9,907 nt of DNA from an uncultured Gammaproteobacteria bacterium (GTDB lineage Bacteria; Pseudomonadota; Gammaproteobacteria; Chromatiales; Chromatiaceae). The notes below the pieces were generated by a model. That model was not told the DNA's origin, ran no database searches, and saw only the letters and a program-made list of their open reading frames with translations. Positions within the stretch are counted from its first letter, which is position 1, and the number at the start of each line of letters is the position of its first letter. Made by a program: the position numbers and the translations under genes. The stretch spans positions 1 through 9,907 of the forward strand of contig CALAZS010000230.1 in NCBI GenBank assembly GCA_937926265.1, given 5' to 3'. Positions 1 through 6,593 of the stretch are shown here, piece after piece.

Positions 1-691
1 ATTGTGGCTGGCCGGTAAGCTGGTGAAATTTTGCAGTCAGGTTCTGACGCTGTTCATCATTTTCAATCAGGCTGTCGTCAACAAGACTGCCCTGGTGCAA
101 AATCAGCATACGCATGCACAGGCGGCTGATTTCATCGATGCGATGACTGGAAATCACCACGCAGGCGTTACTGGCATAGTCCCGGATGAATGCCTGGGTT
201 TCCTCAACCTGGCGCGGATCAAGACCATCAGTGGGTTCGTCAAGAATCAGAAAGCGTGGTTCATGTACTGTTGCCATCGCCAGCCCCAGGCGCTGCTGGT
301 AACCCTTGGAAAGCGTGCCTGCCAGTTGCCGGCTATGACCGGCAAGCTGGGTTTTCCTGATCGTATCTGAAACCCTGTTGTGTAATTCAGGTTGTTTTAC
401 ACCGTTAATTTCTGCACTGAAGCAGATATTTTCATAGACAGTTAATTCCGGGTAAAACTGTGGACGTTCCGGCAGGTAACCGATCAGGTGGCGGTCTGTT
501 GTGGAACAGGTGGTTTCGATAGATGCTGGCAATACGCCTGACAATATTTTCAGTAACGTTGATTTACCCTGGCCGTTAAGCCCGAGAAGGCCGATGATGC
601 CGGTACCTTCAATAGACAGGTTCAGCCCGTCAAAAAGCGGTTGCCTGTCGTAGGAAAAATAGAGGTTTTTCAGGCTTAGGCTACAGCTCAC
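1..691 (-). CDS. ABC transporter ATP-binding protein, ABC-2 exporter type (3' end outside window)
   Basis: This is the cytosolic ATPase of an ABC exporter; its membrane partner would lie beyond the left edge. Translating the minus strand from a GTG at 691 gives 230 codons without a stop, so the C-terminus is missing. The Walker A motif GLNGQGKST is at residues 37-45, a YLPE motif (the usual Q-loop variant of ABC-2 drug and gliding-type ATPases) at 72-75, the signature LSKGYQQR at 127-134, Walker B FLILDE at 147-152, the D-loop GLDP at 156-159 and the switch histidine at 183. The start overlaps the TGA of the HAD gene (GTGA), with a GAGGGG ribosome site about 9 nt upstream, so the two are probably translationally coupled. 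Walker A has Gln where Ala is usual. The substrate cannot be told from this subunit. Confidence 0.93.
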   Translation of the reverse strand, partial: MSCSLSLKNLYFSYDRQPLFDGLNLSIEGTGIIGLLGLNGQGKSTLLKILSGVLPASIETTCSTTDRHLIGYLPERPQFYPELTVYENICFSAEINGVKQPELHNRVSDTIRKTQLAGHSRQLAGTLSKGYQQRLGLAMATVHEPRFLILDEPTDGLDPRQVEETQAFIRDYASNACVVISSHRIDEISRLCMRMLILHQGSLVDDSLIENDEQRQNLTAKFHQLTGQPQ

Positions 692-1356
692 TCTGCAGAA
701 TCCCCTCGCAGGCTGATTATTGGCCATTGCCTGTTTTGTGCATGCTGACGCAGCGCGTCATCGGGGTCGACAGCGATAGCATGATCTACCAGTTCCAGCA
801 GCGGAATATCGTTCCTTGAATCACTGTAGAAATAACTGTTTTCAAGGTTTTCGTTATTTTCATTTAGCCATTTATTCAGCCGGTTGACCTTGCCGTGCTG
901 AAAAGTGGGTTCACCTTCGACTTTACCGGTGTACTGGTTGTTGACTATTTCCGGGTCGGTTGCCAGCAGAATCTCAATACCAAGCAGCTCGGCTATTGGT
1001 TGCGTGACGAAGGCATTGGTGGCAGTGATAATCATCAGGGTATCACCCTGTTGGCGATGTTTTTCGATCAGGTCGATGGAGGCCTGGGGAATAATCGGAC
1101 GGATTTTGCTTTCAATAAATTCCTGTCGCCAGCTCAGCAATGCCGGCAGGGTGTGATCCGCAAGCACTTTCAGGGAAAACTCCAGGAACTCAAAAATATC
1201 GAGTTTGCCCTGCTTGTACTCCTCGTAAAAACGTTCGTTTTCACGGGCATAAAACGCTTTGTCGACGATGCCCTGTTCACCGAGGTAAACACCCCATAAA
1301 TAGTCGGAATCTCCGCTGATCAGGGTGTTGTCGAGATCAAAAATTGCCAGGGCCAA
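688..1356 (-). CDS. HAD-superfamily IB phosphatase (SerB-like)
   Basis: A soluble 222-residue phosphohydrolase of the HAD-IB subfamily, the group containing phosphoserine phosphatase; the true substrate is not evident. Motif I is DLDNT at residues 7-11 (nucleophile D7, acid/base D9). The motif II threonine is T111 in ITAT, the motif III lysine is K156 in HGKV, and motif IV is SDSRND at 178-183 with D179 and D183 for magnesium. The region between motifs I and II is the helical cap typical of subclass I. The start is TTG at 1356: it puts the first catalytic aspartate at residue 7, and GGAAAAG lies just upstream. The gene is divergent from rppH and overlaps the downstream ABC ATPase gene by 3 nt. 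A similar gene lies next to rppH-ptsP in Pseudomonas (recalled synteny). Confidence 0.92.
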   Translation of the reverse strand: MALAIFDLDNTLISGDSDYLWGVYLGEQGIVDKAFYARENERFYEEYKQGKLDIFEFLEFSLKVLADHTLPALLSWRQEFIESKIRPIIPQASIDLIEKHRQQGDTLMIITATNAFVTQPIAELLGIEILLATDPEIVNNQYTGKVEGEPTFQHGKVNRLNKWLNENNENLENSYFYSDSRNDIPLLELVDHAIAVDPDDALRQHAQNRQWPIISLRGDSAE

Positions 1357-1500
1357 TGTCTTTTCCAGGGGTAGTGAACAATTTGATAACTATACAGATT
1401 TAGTTTTATTAGCTGTAGCTTATGAAGTGATTAATTTTGGTATTAATGTCATTTTATGGAAGAATCGCTAATAGTCTAATAAAAATTAATTGAATGTTTA
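1357..1500. promoter_or_regulatory. Divergent promoter region between HAD gene and rppH
   Basis: An AT-rich 144-nt spacer that must carry promoters for both the leftward HAD-ABC pair and the rightward rppH-ptsP pair. On the minus strand TATAGT (1389-1394) is a 5/6 match to a -10 box, about 33 nt before the TTG start, but no good -35 is seen at 16-18 nt. On the plus strand TTGGTA (1437-1442) and AAGAAT (1460-1465) are 17 nt apart with 4/6 matches each; TCTAAT (1475-1480) is a better -10 with no good -35. No operator of a known type is visible. The need for promoters here is clear; the exact boxes are guesses. Confidence 0.4.
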
Positions 1501-2034
1501 GTGATAGATTCAGAAGGTTTTAGAGCCAACGTAGGCATCATATTATGTAATGAAAGGCGTGAATTATTCTGGGGAAGACGGGTAGGACAGGATGCCTGGC
1601 AGTTCCCCCAGGGTGGCATAAATGATAATGAAACGCCGGAAGAAGCCATGTTCAGAGAGCTTAAGGAAGAAGTTGGGCTGGAAGAAAATCATGTTGAAAT
1701 TCTGGGTTCAACCAAGAAGTGGTTACGTTACCGTTTGCCGAAAAGGTTTATACGCAAGCACAGTACGCCACTGTGTATTGGTCAGAAACAGCGCTGGTTT
1801 CTGCTGAAAGTTACCTGCAGTGAATCAGACTTTTGCCTGGATAAATTTGACAAGCCGGAATTTGATCACTGGCGCTGGGTTGATTACTGGCAGCCGGTCA
1901 AGGAAGTGGTTTTTTTCAAACGTAATGTTTATAACCGGGCATTGAAAGAACTGGCGCCTCTGCTGTTTCCAGACGGGGCTCCGGAAAATACCTATCGTCC
2001 GAAAAACCGCCATCCATACCGTAACAGGCGCTGA
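1501..2034 (+). CDS. rppH: RNA pyrophosphohydrolase RppH (Nudix)
   Basis: RppH removes pyrophosphate from the 5' triphosphate end of mRNAs, leaving a monophosphate that stimulates RNase E decay; it also hydrolyses dinucleoside polyphosphates. The 177-residue protein has the family N-terminus (MIDSEGFRANVGI), the Nudix box at residues 38-60 with E44, the REL triad at 52-54 and metal-binding E56/E57, and the FPQGG lead-in at 35-39. Family features such as QKQRWFLL (95-102) and a basic C-terminal tail follow. Length is near the E. coli protein (176). Translation starts at GTG; no clear Shine-Dalgarno precedes it, but the family N-terminus fixes the start. It ends 2 nt before ptsP, so the two are almost certainly one operon. 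Confidence 0.96.
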   Translation: MIDSEGFRANVGIILCNERRELFWGRRVGQDAWQFPQGGINDNETPEEAMFRELKEEVGLEENHVEILGSTKKWLRYRLPKRFIRKHSTPLCIGQKQRWFLLKVTCSESDFCLDKFDKPEFDHWRWVDYWQPVKEVVFFKRNVYNRALKELAPLLFPDGAPENTYRPKNRHPYRNRR

Positions 2035-2036
2035 AA

Positions 2037-4304
2037 ATGCTGGATACCCTTCGCCGTATCATTAACGAGGTCAACGTCGCCCCCAACCTGGCAGAGGCGC
2101 TGAATATCATCGTGGTACGTGCGAGAGCGGCTATTGAAAGCGATGTTTGTTCTGTCTACCTGACTGACGTTGATCAGCAGGCCCATATTCTCAGGGCCAC
2201 CACCGGTCTTAAGCCGGAAGCTGTCGGCAAGGTTAAACTGCCACTGCACCGGGGCCTGGTTGGGCTGGTGGCAGAACGGGCAGAACCGGTTAACGTTGAC
2301 GAAGCTTCACAACACCCGCGCTATCTGTTTATTACCGAAACCGGTGAAACCCAGTATCACGGTTTTCTGGGCGTGCCGATCATTCAGAATCGCAAAGTCC
2401 TGGGCATTCTGGTTGCCCGTTCCAAGCAACCCCGAAAATTTGGTGATGATGAAGTGACATTTCTGTTTACCCTGGCAGCGCAGCTGGCAGGTGCCATCAT
2501 TCATGCCCAGGCCAGTGGCGAGCTGAATGAACCGGAACCGGAAAAGACAAAACCTCAGAAACGCTTCCATCGTGGTCAGCCGGGATCACCCGGGGTTGCC
2601 ATAGGCCAGGTGGTGGTTGCCTATAAACTTGCTGACCTGGATGCAGTACCGGATCGCCAGTGCCTGGATGCTGAACAGGATATCGCGTTGTTCAAATCTG
2701 CAGTCGATAAAGTCATCGCTGATTTGCAACAGTTAAAAGAAAATCTCGGCGATGCCCTGCCATCGGAAGACCGTGCCCTGTTTGATGCACTCCTGATGAT
2801 GCTTAACTCCGATACCCTGGTGACAAGGACCATTGATTTGATTAAACAGGGTAACTGGGTACAGGCTGCCCTGCGCTCCAGTATCGAGGAGCATGCCCGG
2901 GTATTTGATGAAATGGAAGACGTTTACCTGCAGGAGCGCGCATCTGATATCAGAGACCTGGGACGGCGTATTCTGATGCATTTGCAGACAGATGCGCCGT
3001 TGCAACTCGATTACCCGGATAACACGGTACTGGTCGGTGATGATGTCAGTGCCGTGCAGCTGGCGGAAATCCCCATGGATAAACTGGCAGCGATAGTTTC
3101 TACGACCGGTTCCAGTTCCTCGCATGTTGCCATTCTGGCCAGGGCGTTTGGGGTGCCCGCGGTTATGGGGGTCAGCGAACTTCGCGTCGGTCGAATGGAA
3201 AACCTTACCGTGATTGCTGACGGTTATCGTGGTCGTGTTTATTTGTCTCCGGAACCGGCAGTACTCAAGGAATACCGTCGTTTACTGGATGAAGACCGGG
3301 CACTGAATGATGAACTGTCTGGTTTGCAGGGTATGCCAAGTGAGACCACTGATGGCATTGAACTGCCGTTATGCCTGAATACCGGTCTCGTTTCTGACCT
3401 GGGTGAGTTTGGCATTAATGAATCCGGCGGTGTCGGCTTATACCGTACCGAACTGCCTTTCATGGTACGTGACCGTTTTCCTGCCGAGGTCGTCCAGATT
3501 GCCAATTACCGCAATGTGCTAAAAACCTTTTATCCACGCCCGGTGGTATTGAGAACATTAGACATTGGCGGCGACAAGCCGCTGCCTTATTTCCCGATAA
3601 CTGAATCCAACCCATTCCTTGGCTGGCGCGGTATCAGGGTGTCGCTGGATCATCCGGAGATTTTCCTGACGCAGATCAGGGCGATACTCAGGGCTGACAT
3701 TGGCCTGCATAACGTTAAGATTTTATTGCCGATGGTATCGACTGTCAGTGAAGTGGATGAAAGCCTGCTGCTGATTCAGCGTGCGCTGGACGAACTTGAA
3801 GAAGAGGGCTTCGCGGTCAAGATGCCGGAAGTAGGTGTCATGGTTGAAGTGCCTTCAGCCGTTTACCAGGTTGATGCCCTGGTTCGCCGTGTGAACTTTC
3901 TTTCCATTGGTACCAATGACCTGACCCAGTACCTTTTGGCCGTCGACCGTAACAACCCGCGCGTCGCTGATATCTATAACGACATGCACCCGGTTGTGCT
4001 GCGTGCCATCAACCAGGTGGTTGAGACGGCCAGCCAGATGAACTGTCCTGTGAGTGTCTGTGGCGAACTGGCCGGTAATCCTTTGGCTGCACCATTGATG
4101 CTGGGACTGGGCGTGAACAGCTTAAGTATGAGCTCGGGCAGTTTTCTCAAGGTGAAATGGGTGATCAGAAGTTTCAGTCGCAGTAATGCCCGTCAGTTAA
4201 CCAAGCTGGCTTTGCGTATGGAAGATGCCAGCCAGGTGATCAATTTTATGCAGGGAGCCCTGGATGAAATGGGGTTGGGAAGACTGGTGCGTCCTTCCGG
4301 CTGA
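2037..4304 (+). CDS. ptsP: PEP-protein phosphotransferase, enzyme I-Ntr
   Basis: First enzyme of the nitrogen-related phosphotransferase system: it takes phosphate from phosphoenolpyruvate and passes it to NPr and then EIIA-Ntr, a regulatory relay affecting potassium transport, nitrogen and stress responses. The 755 residues hold a GAF sensor domain (about 17-157), a charged linker (161-178), the N-terminal HPr-binding and phosphohistidine domains (about 180-405) and the PEP-binding barrel (about 430-740). Active-site histidine is H363 in SSSSHVAILAR. PEP-site residues include R470 (LYRTE), R506 (LRTLDIGGDK), the IGTNDLTQY motif at 624-632 and the catalytic cysteine C675 in VCGELAG. Nothing is truncated. 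The GAF domain of this family is linked to glutamine or alpha-ketoglutarate sensing. Its own intrinsic terminator is not evident before 4508-4534. Confidence 0.97.
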   Translation: MLDTLRRIINEVNVAPNLAEALNIIVVRARAAIESDVCSVYLTDVDQQAHILRATTGLKPEAVGKVKLPLHRGLVGLVAERAEPVNVDEASQHPRYLFITETGETQYHGFLGVPIIQNRKVLGILVARSKQPRKFGDDEVTFLFTLAAQLAGAIIHAQASGELNEPEPEKTKPQKRFHRGQPGSPGVAIGQVVVAYKLADLDAVPDRQCLDAEQDIALFKSAVDKVIADLQQLKENLGDALPSEDRALFDALLMMLNSDTLVTRTIDLIKQGNWVQAALRSSIEEHARVFDEMEDVYLQERASDIRDLGRRILMHLQTDAPLQLDYPDNTVLVGDDVSAVQLAEIPMDKLAAIVSTTGSSSSHVAILARAFGVPAVMGVSELRVGRMENLTVIADGYRGRVYLSPEPAVLKEYRRLLDEDRALNDELSGLQGMPSETTDGIELPLCLNTGLVSDLGEFGINESGGVGLYRTELPFMVRDRFPAEVVQIANYRNVLKTFYPRPVVLRTLDIGGDKPLPYFPITESNPFLGWRGIRVSLDHPEIFLTQIRAILRADIGLHNVKILLPMVSTVSEVDESLLLIQRALDELEEEGFAVKMPEVGVMVEVPSAVYQVDALVRRVNFLSIGTNDLTQYLLAVDRNNPRVADIYNDMHPVVLRAINQVVETASQMNCPVSVCGELAGNPLAAPLMLGLGVNSLSMSSGSFLKVKWVIRSFSRSNARQLTKLALRMEDASQVINFMQGALDEMGLGRLVRPSG

Positions 4305-4438
4305 TTTCAGCAGTTCCCTATATTCGATATCTTCCATTTATTCCTTATAGGCTAATCAGGCATGACTATTCTGGAAAACAATAATATTGCGTTATAAAAA
4401 TCAGCAAAAGCCGTAATAGCCGGTTAATTCCCAAACCC

Positions 4439-4444
4439 TATAAT
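4439..4444 (+). promoter_or_regulatory. Perfect -10 box (TATAAT) before the candidate small RNA
   Basis: A perfect sigma-70 -10 hexamer lies in the ptsP-ppx gap, 5 nt before the 13-bp hairpin, so initiation about 7 nt downstream would begin the RNA at the base of that stem. The -35 region is poor: at 17 nt spacing the hexamer is ATAGCC. No extended -10 TG is present. A promoter here is plausible but would need an activator or a tolerated weak -35. Confidence 0.4.
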
Positions 4445-4448
4445 GCAG

Positions 4449-4479
4449 GTACGAAAGCAATACAAGATTGCTTTCGTAC
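4449..4479 (+). repeat. Perfect 13-bp inverted repeat with 5-nt loop
   Basis: The arm GTACGAAAGCAAT (4449-4461) is matched exactly by ATTGCTTTCGTAC (4467-4479) around the loop ACAAG. It is not followed by a T run on either strand, so it is not an intrinsic terminator by itself. It is likely the 5' stem of an RNA; as DNA it could alternatively be a binding site, but the 31-nt span is long for a simple operator. Confidence 0.85.
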
Positions 4480-4494
4480 ATGATTTGTTCATGT
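4478..4494 (+). repeat. Small 6-bp hairpin ACATGA/TCATGT
   Basis: ACATGA (4478-4483) pairs with TCATGT (4489-4494) over a TTTGT loop. Its first two bases are also the last two of the 13-bp hairpin, so the two stems compete at their base. The stem is weak and could be chance. Confidence 0.4.
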
Positions 4495-4507
4495 TTCCTC
4501 TTTGCTG

Positions 4508-4534
4508 CCCGCCTGCTCCGGCGGGTGCTTTTTT
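4508..4534 (+). terminator. Intrinsic terminator, plus strand
   Basis: CCCGCC (4508-4513) and GGCGGG (4520-4525) form a six-pair all-GC stem with a TGCTCC loop, followed after TGC by six T residues (4529-4534). It ends transcription coming from ptsP or from the candidate small RNA. The T run abuts the stop codon of the convergent ppx gene. On the minus strand no T run follows the stem, so it should not terminate ppx transcripts. Confidence 0.85.
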
Positions 4535-4535
4535 C

Positions 4536-6065
4536 CTAATCCGATTTGTTGACTGTCTGGTTAAAGCTCAGGCTGTAGCCGATTTTTTTCAGGTATTTGG
4601 TTTCCTGTTCCATTTCAGCGATGGTTAATGGATGTTCAATCAACCAGTCATCAGGAAATTGAATATGAATGTTATCCTGGTCTACGGTGAGTTTTAACTT
4701 GGGCTTGTTGTCATTGCTGCGGCCACGGTGCAACAGTACCGCAAGTCTTAATAAAATACTTAGCCTGATGATTGATGCGCGAATTTCTTCACCCAGCGAT
4801 TCAAATAAATCACCGCTTATTTTTCGTCGATGAGTCCTGACGAGAAGTGCAAGGATGCGCTGTTGCTGGCGTGAAAAACCTGACAGGTCAGCGTTTTCAA
4901 GAATGTAGGCACCATGTTTCTGGAACTGACTGTGCGATATGGTTAATCCAATTTCATGCAGCCGTGCTGACCAGCTTAACAGTTCATTGAATTCAATGCT
5001 CTCAAGATCCCATGGTTTGGTAACCTGTGACAGCAGCTGCTGGGCAGTGTTGTTTATGCGTCGTGCCTGGGACTTATCAATATTGTGCTTTTCGGACAGG
5101 CTTTTAACTGTGACGTCACGAACATCTTCATCCAGAAACTGCCCCTGCATTTCATATAACAGACCTTCACGCAGGGCTTCATCGGAAACCTGCATTTGCT
5201 TGATGTCCAGCGCCTTGAACAGTGCACTTAATACAGCAACACCTCCGGCAAAAACCGGTTGGCGCTCGGTGCTTAGTCCTTTCAGGTCGAGTTTGTCGAC
5301 ATGCCCGCAGTCAATCATGTGGTTGCGTAAGGTCTTCAGGGCCTCGCGGGTTATACCCTTGGTGCTCCAGCCCATTTCCTGGATGACTGTGCGAATGGCG
5401 CGGATGGTACCGGAACTGCCGATGGCAATTTTCCAGTGTTCCGAATTGAAACTTTGTTTTACCGGGCGAATATCAAGGCGCCCGGCCAGAATTGCACGGC
5501 TCATGTTCTGTCTTGAAATTTCACCGTCCTTAAAAAACTGCTTGCTGTAACTGACACAACCCATGTGCAGACTTTCACGGTTATAGATATCAAAACGCTG
5601 GCCAATGATCAGTTCGGTACTGCCGCCGCCGATATCGATAACCAGGCGTTTTTTGTTGCCTGTATCAATGCCGTTGGCAACACCAAGATAAACCAGCCTG
5701 GCTTCCTCACGACCGGCAATAATCTCGATAGGATGTCCCAGTGCTGCTTCGGCGCGTTCAAGGAAACTGTTATCGCGTACCTGTCGCAGTGTGTTGGTGC
5801 CCACCGCACGCACGGCGCCATGTGGTAGAGTGCGCAGGCGTTGCCCGAATCTTTCCAGGCATTCTATGGCACGGTCGGCAGTTTCGGAATCCAGTGACTT
5901 GTCCTGCTGCAGTCCTGCTCCAAGCCTTACCATTTCCTTGAGCTTGTCGATGATCTTAAGCTGGTTGTTTTCAAAACGGGCCACGATCATGTGAAAACTG
6001 TTTGAACCAAGGTCAACTGCGGCGACCGTTTCGGGGATTGTGCTGGGTATGTGAAAGAGATGCAT
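4536..6065 (-). CDS. ppx: Exopolyphosphatase Ppx
   Basis: Ppx removes terminal phosphates from long inorganic polyphosphate chains; the Ppx/GppA family also includes pppGpp phosphatases. The 509-residue protein begins with the phosphate-1 motif AAVDLGSNSFHM (15-26). It carries the family glutamate pair E120/E121 in GREEARLVYLG, the phosphate-2 motif DIGGGSTEL (144-152) and GSSGT (216-220), all of the ASKHA fold. The C-terminal half has the HD-like helical domain with RLHEIGLTISHSQ (368-380). Length and sequence along the whole protein resemble E. coli Ppx (513 residues), including the C-terminal domain, which favours Ppx over the similar GppA. No ppk gene lies within the window. The ATG at 6065 has no clear ribosome site. 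It is convergent with ptsP and divergent from the 6183 gene. Confidence 0.93.
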   Translation of the reverse strand: MHLFHIPSTIPETVAAVDLGSNSFHMIVARFENNQLKIIDKLKEMVRLGAGLQQDKSLDSETADRAIECLERFGQRLRTLPHGAVRAVGTNTLRQVRDNSFLERAEAALGHPIEIIAGREEARLVYLGVANGIDTGNKKRLVIDIGGGSTELIIGQRFDIYNRESLHMGCVSYSKQFFKDGEISRQNMSRAILAGRLDIRPVKQSFNSEHWKIAIGSSGTIRAIRTVIQEMGWSTKGITREALKTLRNHMIDCGHVDKLDLKGLSTERQPVFAGGVAVLSALFKALDIKQMQVSDEALREGLLYEMQGQFLDEDVRDVTVKSLSEKHNIDKSQARRINNTAQQLLSQVTKPWDLESIEFNELLSWSARLHEIGLTISHSQFQKHGAYILENADLSGFSRQQQRILALLVRTHRRKISGDLFESLGEEIRASIIRLSILLRLAVLLHRGRSNDNKPKLKLTVDQDNIHIQFPDDWLIEHPLTIAEMEQETKYLKKIGYSLSFNQTVNKSD

Positions 6066-6093
6066 AACGGATTTTTTTTGGAATATAGCTGTT

Positions 6094-6122
6094 ATTCAAA
6101 CTTTTCGATTGAGCAGGGTCAA
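6094..6122 (-). promoter_or_regulatory. Candidate sigma-70 promoter for ppx
   Basis: On the minus strand TTGACC (6117-6122, 5/6 match to -35) is separated by exactly 17 nt from TTGAAT (6094-6099, 4/6 match to -10). Transcription would begin near 6087 and give a leader of about 20 nt to the ppx ATG. No pho box was recognised nearby. Confidence 0.42.
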
Positions 6123-6144
6123 TAGTTTTTTGTACCTGCTTGGC

Positions 6145-6150
6145 TACAAT
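6145..6150 (+). promoter_or_regulatory. Possible -10 box for the small membrane protein operon
   Basis: TACAAT is a 5/6 match to the -10 consensus about 33 nt before the GTG at 6183. The hexamer 17 nt upstream (ATAGTT) is a poor -35. A promoter is expected here because the gene to the left is divergent. Confidence 0.3.
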
Positions 6151-6182
6151 ACTAGGAAATACATAAAAAGAGGCTTAATAGC

Positions 6183-6566
6183 GTGAACCCGGAAAAAGTC
6201 ATATTTGGTTTTTTTATTATTCTTGCAGCAACCCTGAACTTTGGTTTTTTTATCGGTGAGATTGACAACCCCGATCACCACCCTGTGTATGAACTGTTTT
6301 TTGTTGTTGTGGTAAACCTGATAGCCACAATACTGAAGTTTGGTGATCGCACTCAAATGGGCGCCCTGTTACTGGCAACCAGCCTGGTTGCGGTATTGCA
6401 ACTTATTGCTGCATCCGTGATATGGGGAATTGCTGAATATGCCACTGGTGAGGGCATGACTCCAGTAATGATGGCAAGCATTGTATCTCTGTCAGGTGGT
6501 GCCCTGATGGCCAACGTTATTTCCGTGGTGCTATTGGTTATTGAAACCGTGATGATGCGTCGTTAA
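6183..6566 (+). CDS. Small four-helix inner-membrane protein of unknown function, beside a K+ channel
   Basis: The 127-residue protein is very hydrophobic and has four probable membrane helices at about 5-24, 36-53, 58-82 and 95-122. Short polar loops contain GEIDNPDHHPVYE (25-37), KFGDRTQ (52-58) and EYATGEG (85-91). There is no signal peptide cleavage site or known catalytic motif. The GTG start has an AAAGAGG ribosome site (6167-6173) at good spacing. It ends 27 nt before the channel gene in the same direction, so they are probably one operon and the protein may be a partner or regulator of the channel. I have a weak memory of such proteins being a domain-of-unknown-function family (possibly DUF6394), which I could not verify. 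The acidic and histidine-rich first loop is a possible ion-binding or sensing site (inference). Confidence 0.82.
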   Translation: MNPEKVIFGFFIILAATLNFGFFIGEIDNPDHHPVYELFFVVVVNLIATILKFGDRTQMGALLLATSLVAVLQLIAASVIWGIAEYATGEGMTPVMMASIVSLSGGALMANVISVVLLVIETVMMRR

Positions 6567-6593
6567 ACAGCCAATCTTGCCAAAACTGTTCTA

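Larger units (their letters stand above)
4450..4534 (+). ncRNA. Candidate small RNA of about 85 nt in the ptsP-ppx gap
   Basis: The arrangement seen is: TATAAT at 4439-4444, a 13-bp perfect hairpin at 4449-4479, a small ACATGA/TCATGT hairpin at 4478-4494, a C/U-rich unpaired stretch around 4493-4506 (GTTTCCTCTTTGC), then a GC-rich hairpin and six T residues at 4508-4534. A 5' protective stem, a single-stranded C/U-rich seed that can pair with Shine-Dalgarno sequences, and a 3' terminator with a U tail are the usual parts of a Hfq-type trans-acting small RNA. I do not recognise it as any named family. It could also be released from the 3' UTR of ptsP, or the hairpins could merely be the ptsP terminator region. 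No protein-coding start with a ribosome site is convincing in this gap. Confidence 0.42.

Noticed and set aside
2..370. Plus-strand frame at the left edge (122 codons)
   Set aside because: It is antisense to the ABC ATPase, whose Walker A, signature and Walker B motifs are all intact on the minus strand.
895..1299. Long plus-strand reading frame opposite the HAD gene (134 codons)
   Set aside because: It is antisense to a clear HAD-IB gene with all motifs, and its translation shows no recognisable domain and no ribosome site.
4317..4351. CCTATA/TATAGG inverted repeat just after ptsP
   Set aside because: Six mostly A-T pairs around a 23-nt loop and no T run; not a credible terminator.
4443..4628. 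Small plus-strand frame of 61 codons in the ptsP-ppx gap
   Set aside because: It runs through the hairpin, the terminator and into antisense ppx, and has no ribosome site; the RNA reading explains the region better.
4939..5550. Plus-strand frame of 203 codons opposite ppx
   Set aside because: Ser/Arg-rich shadow translation of the well-supported ppx gene; no domain.
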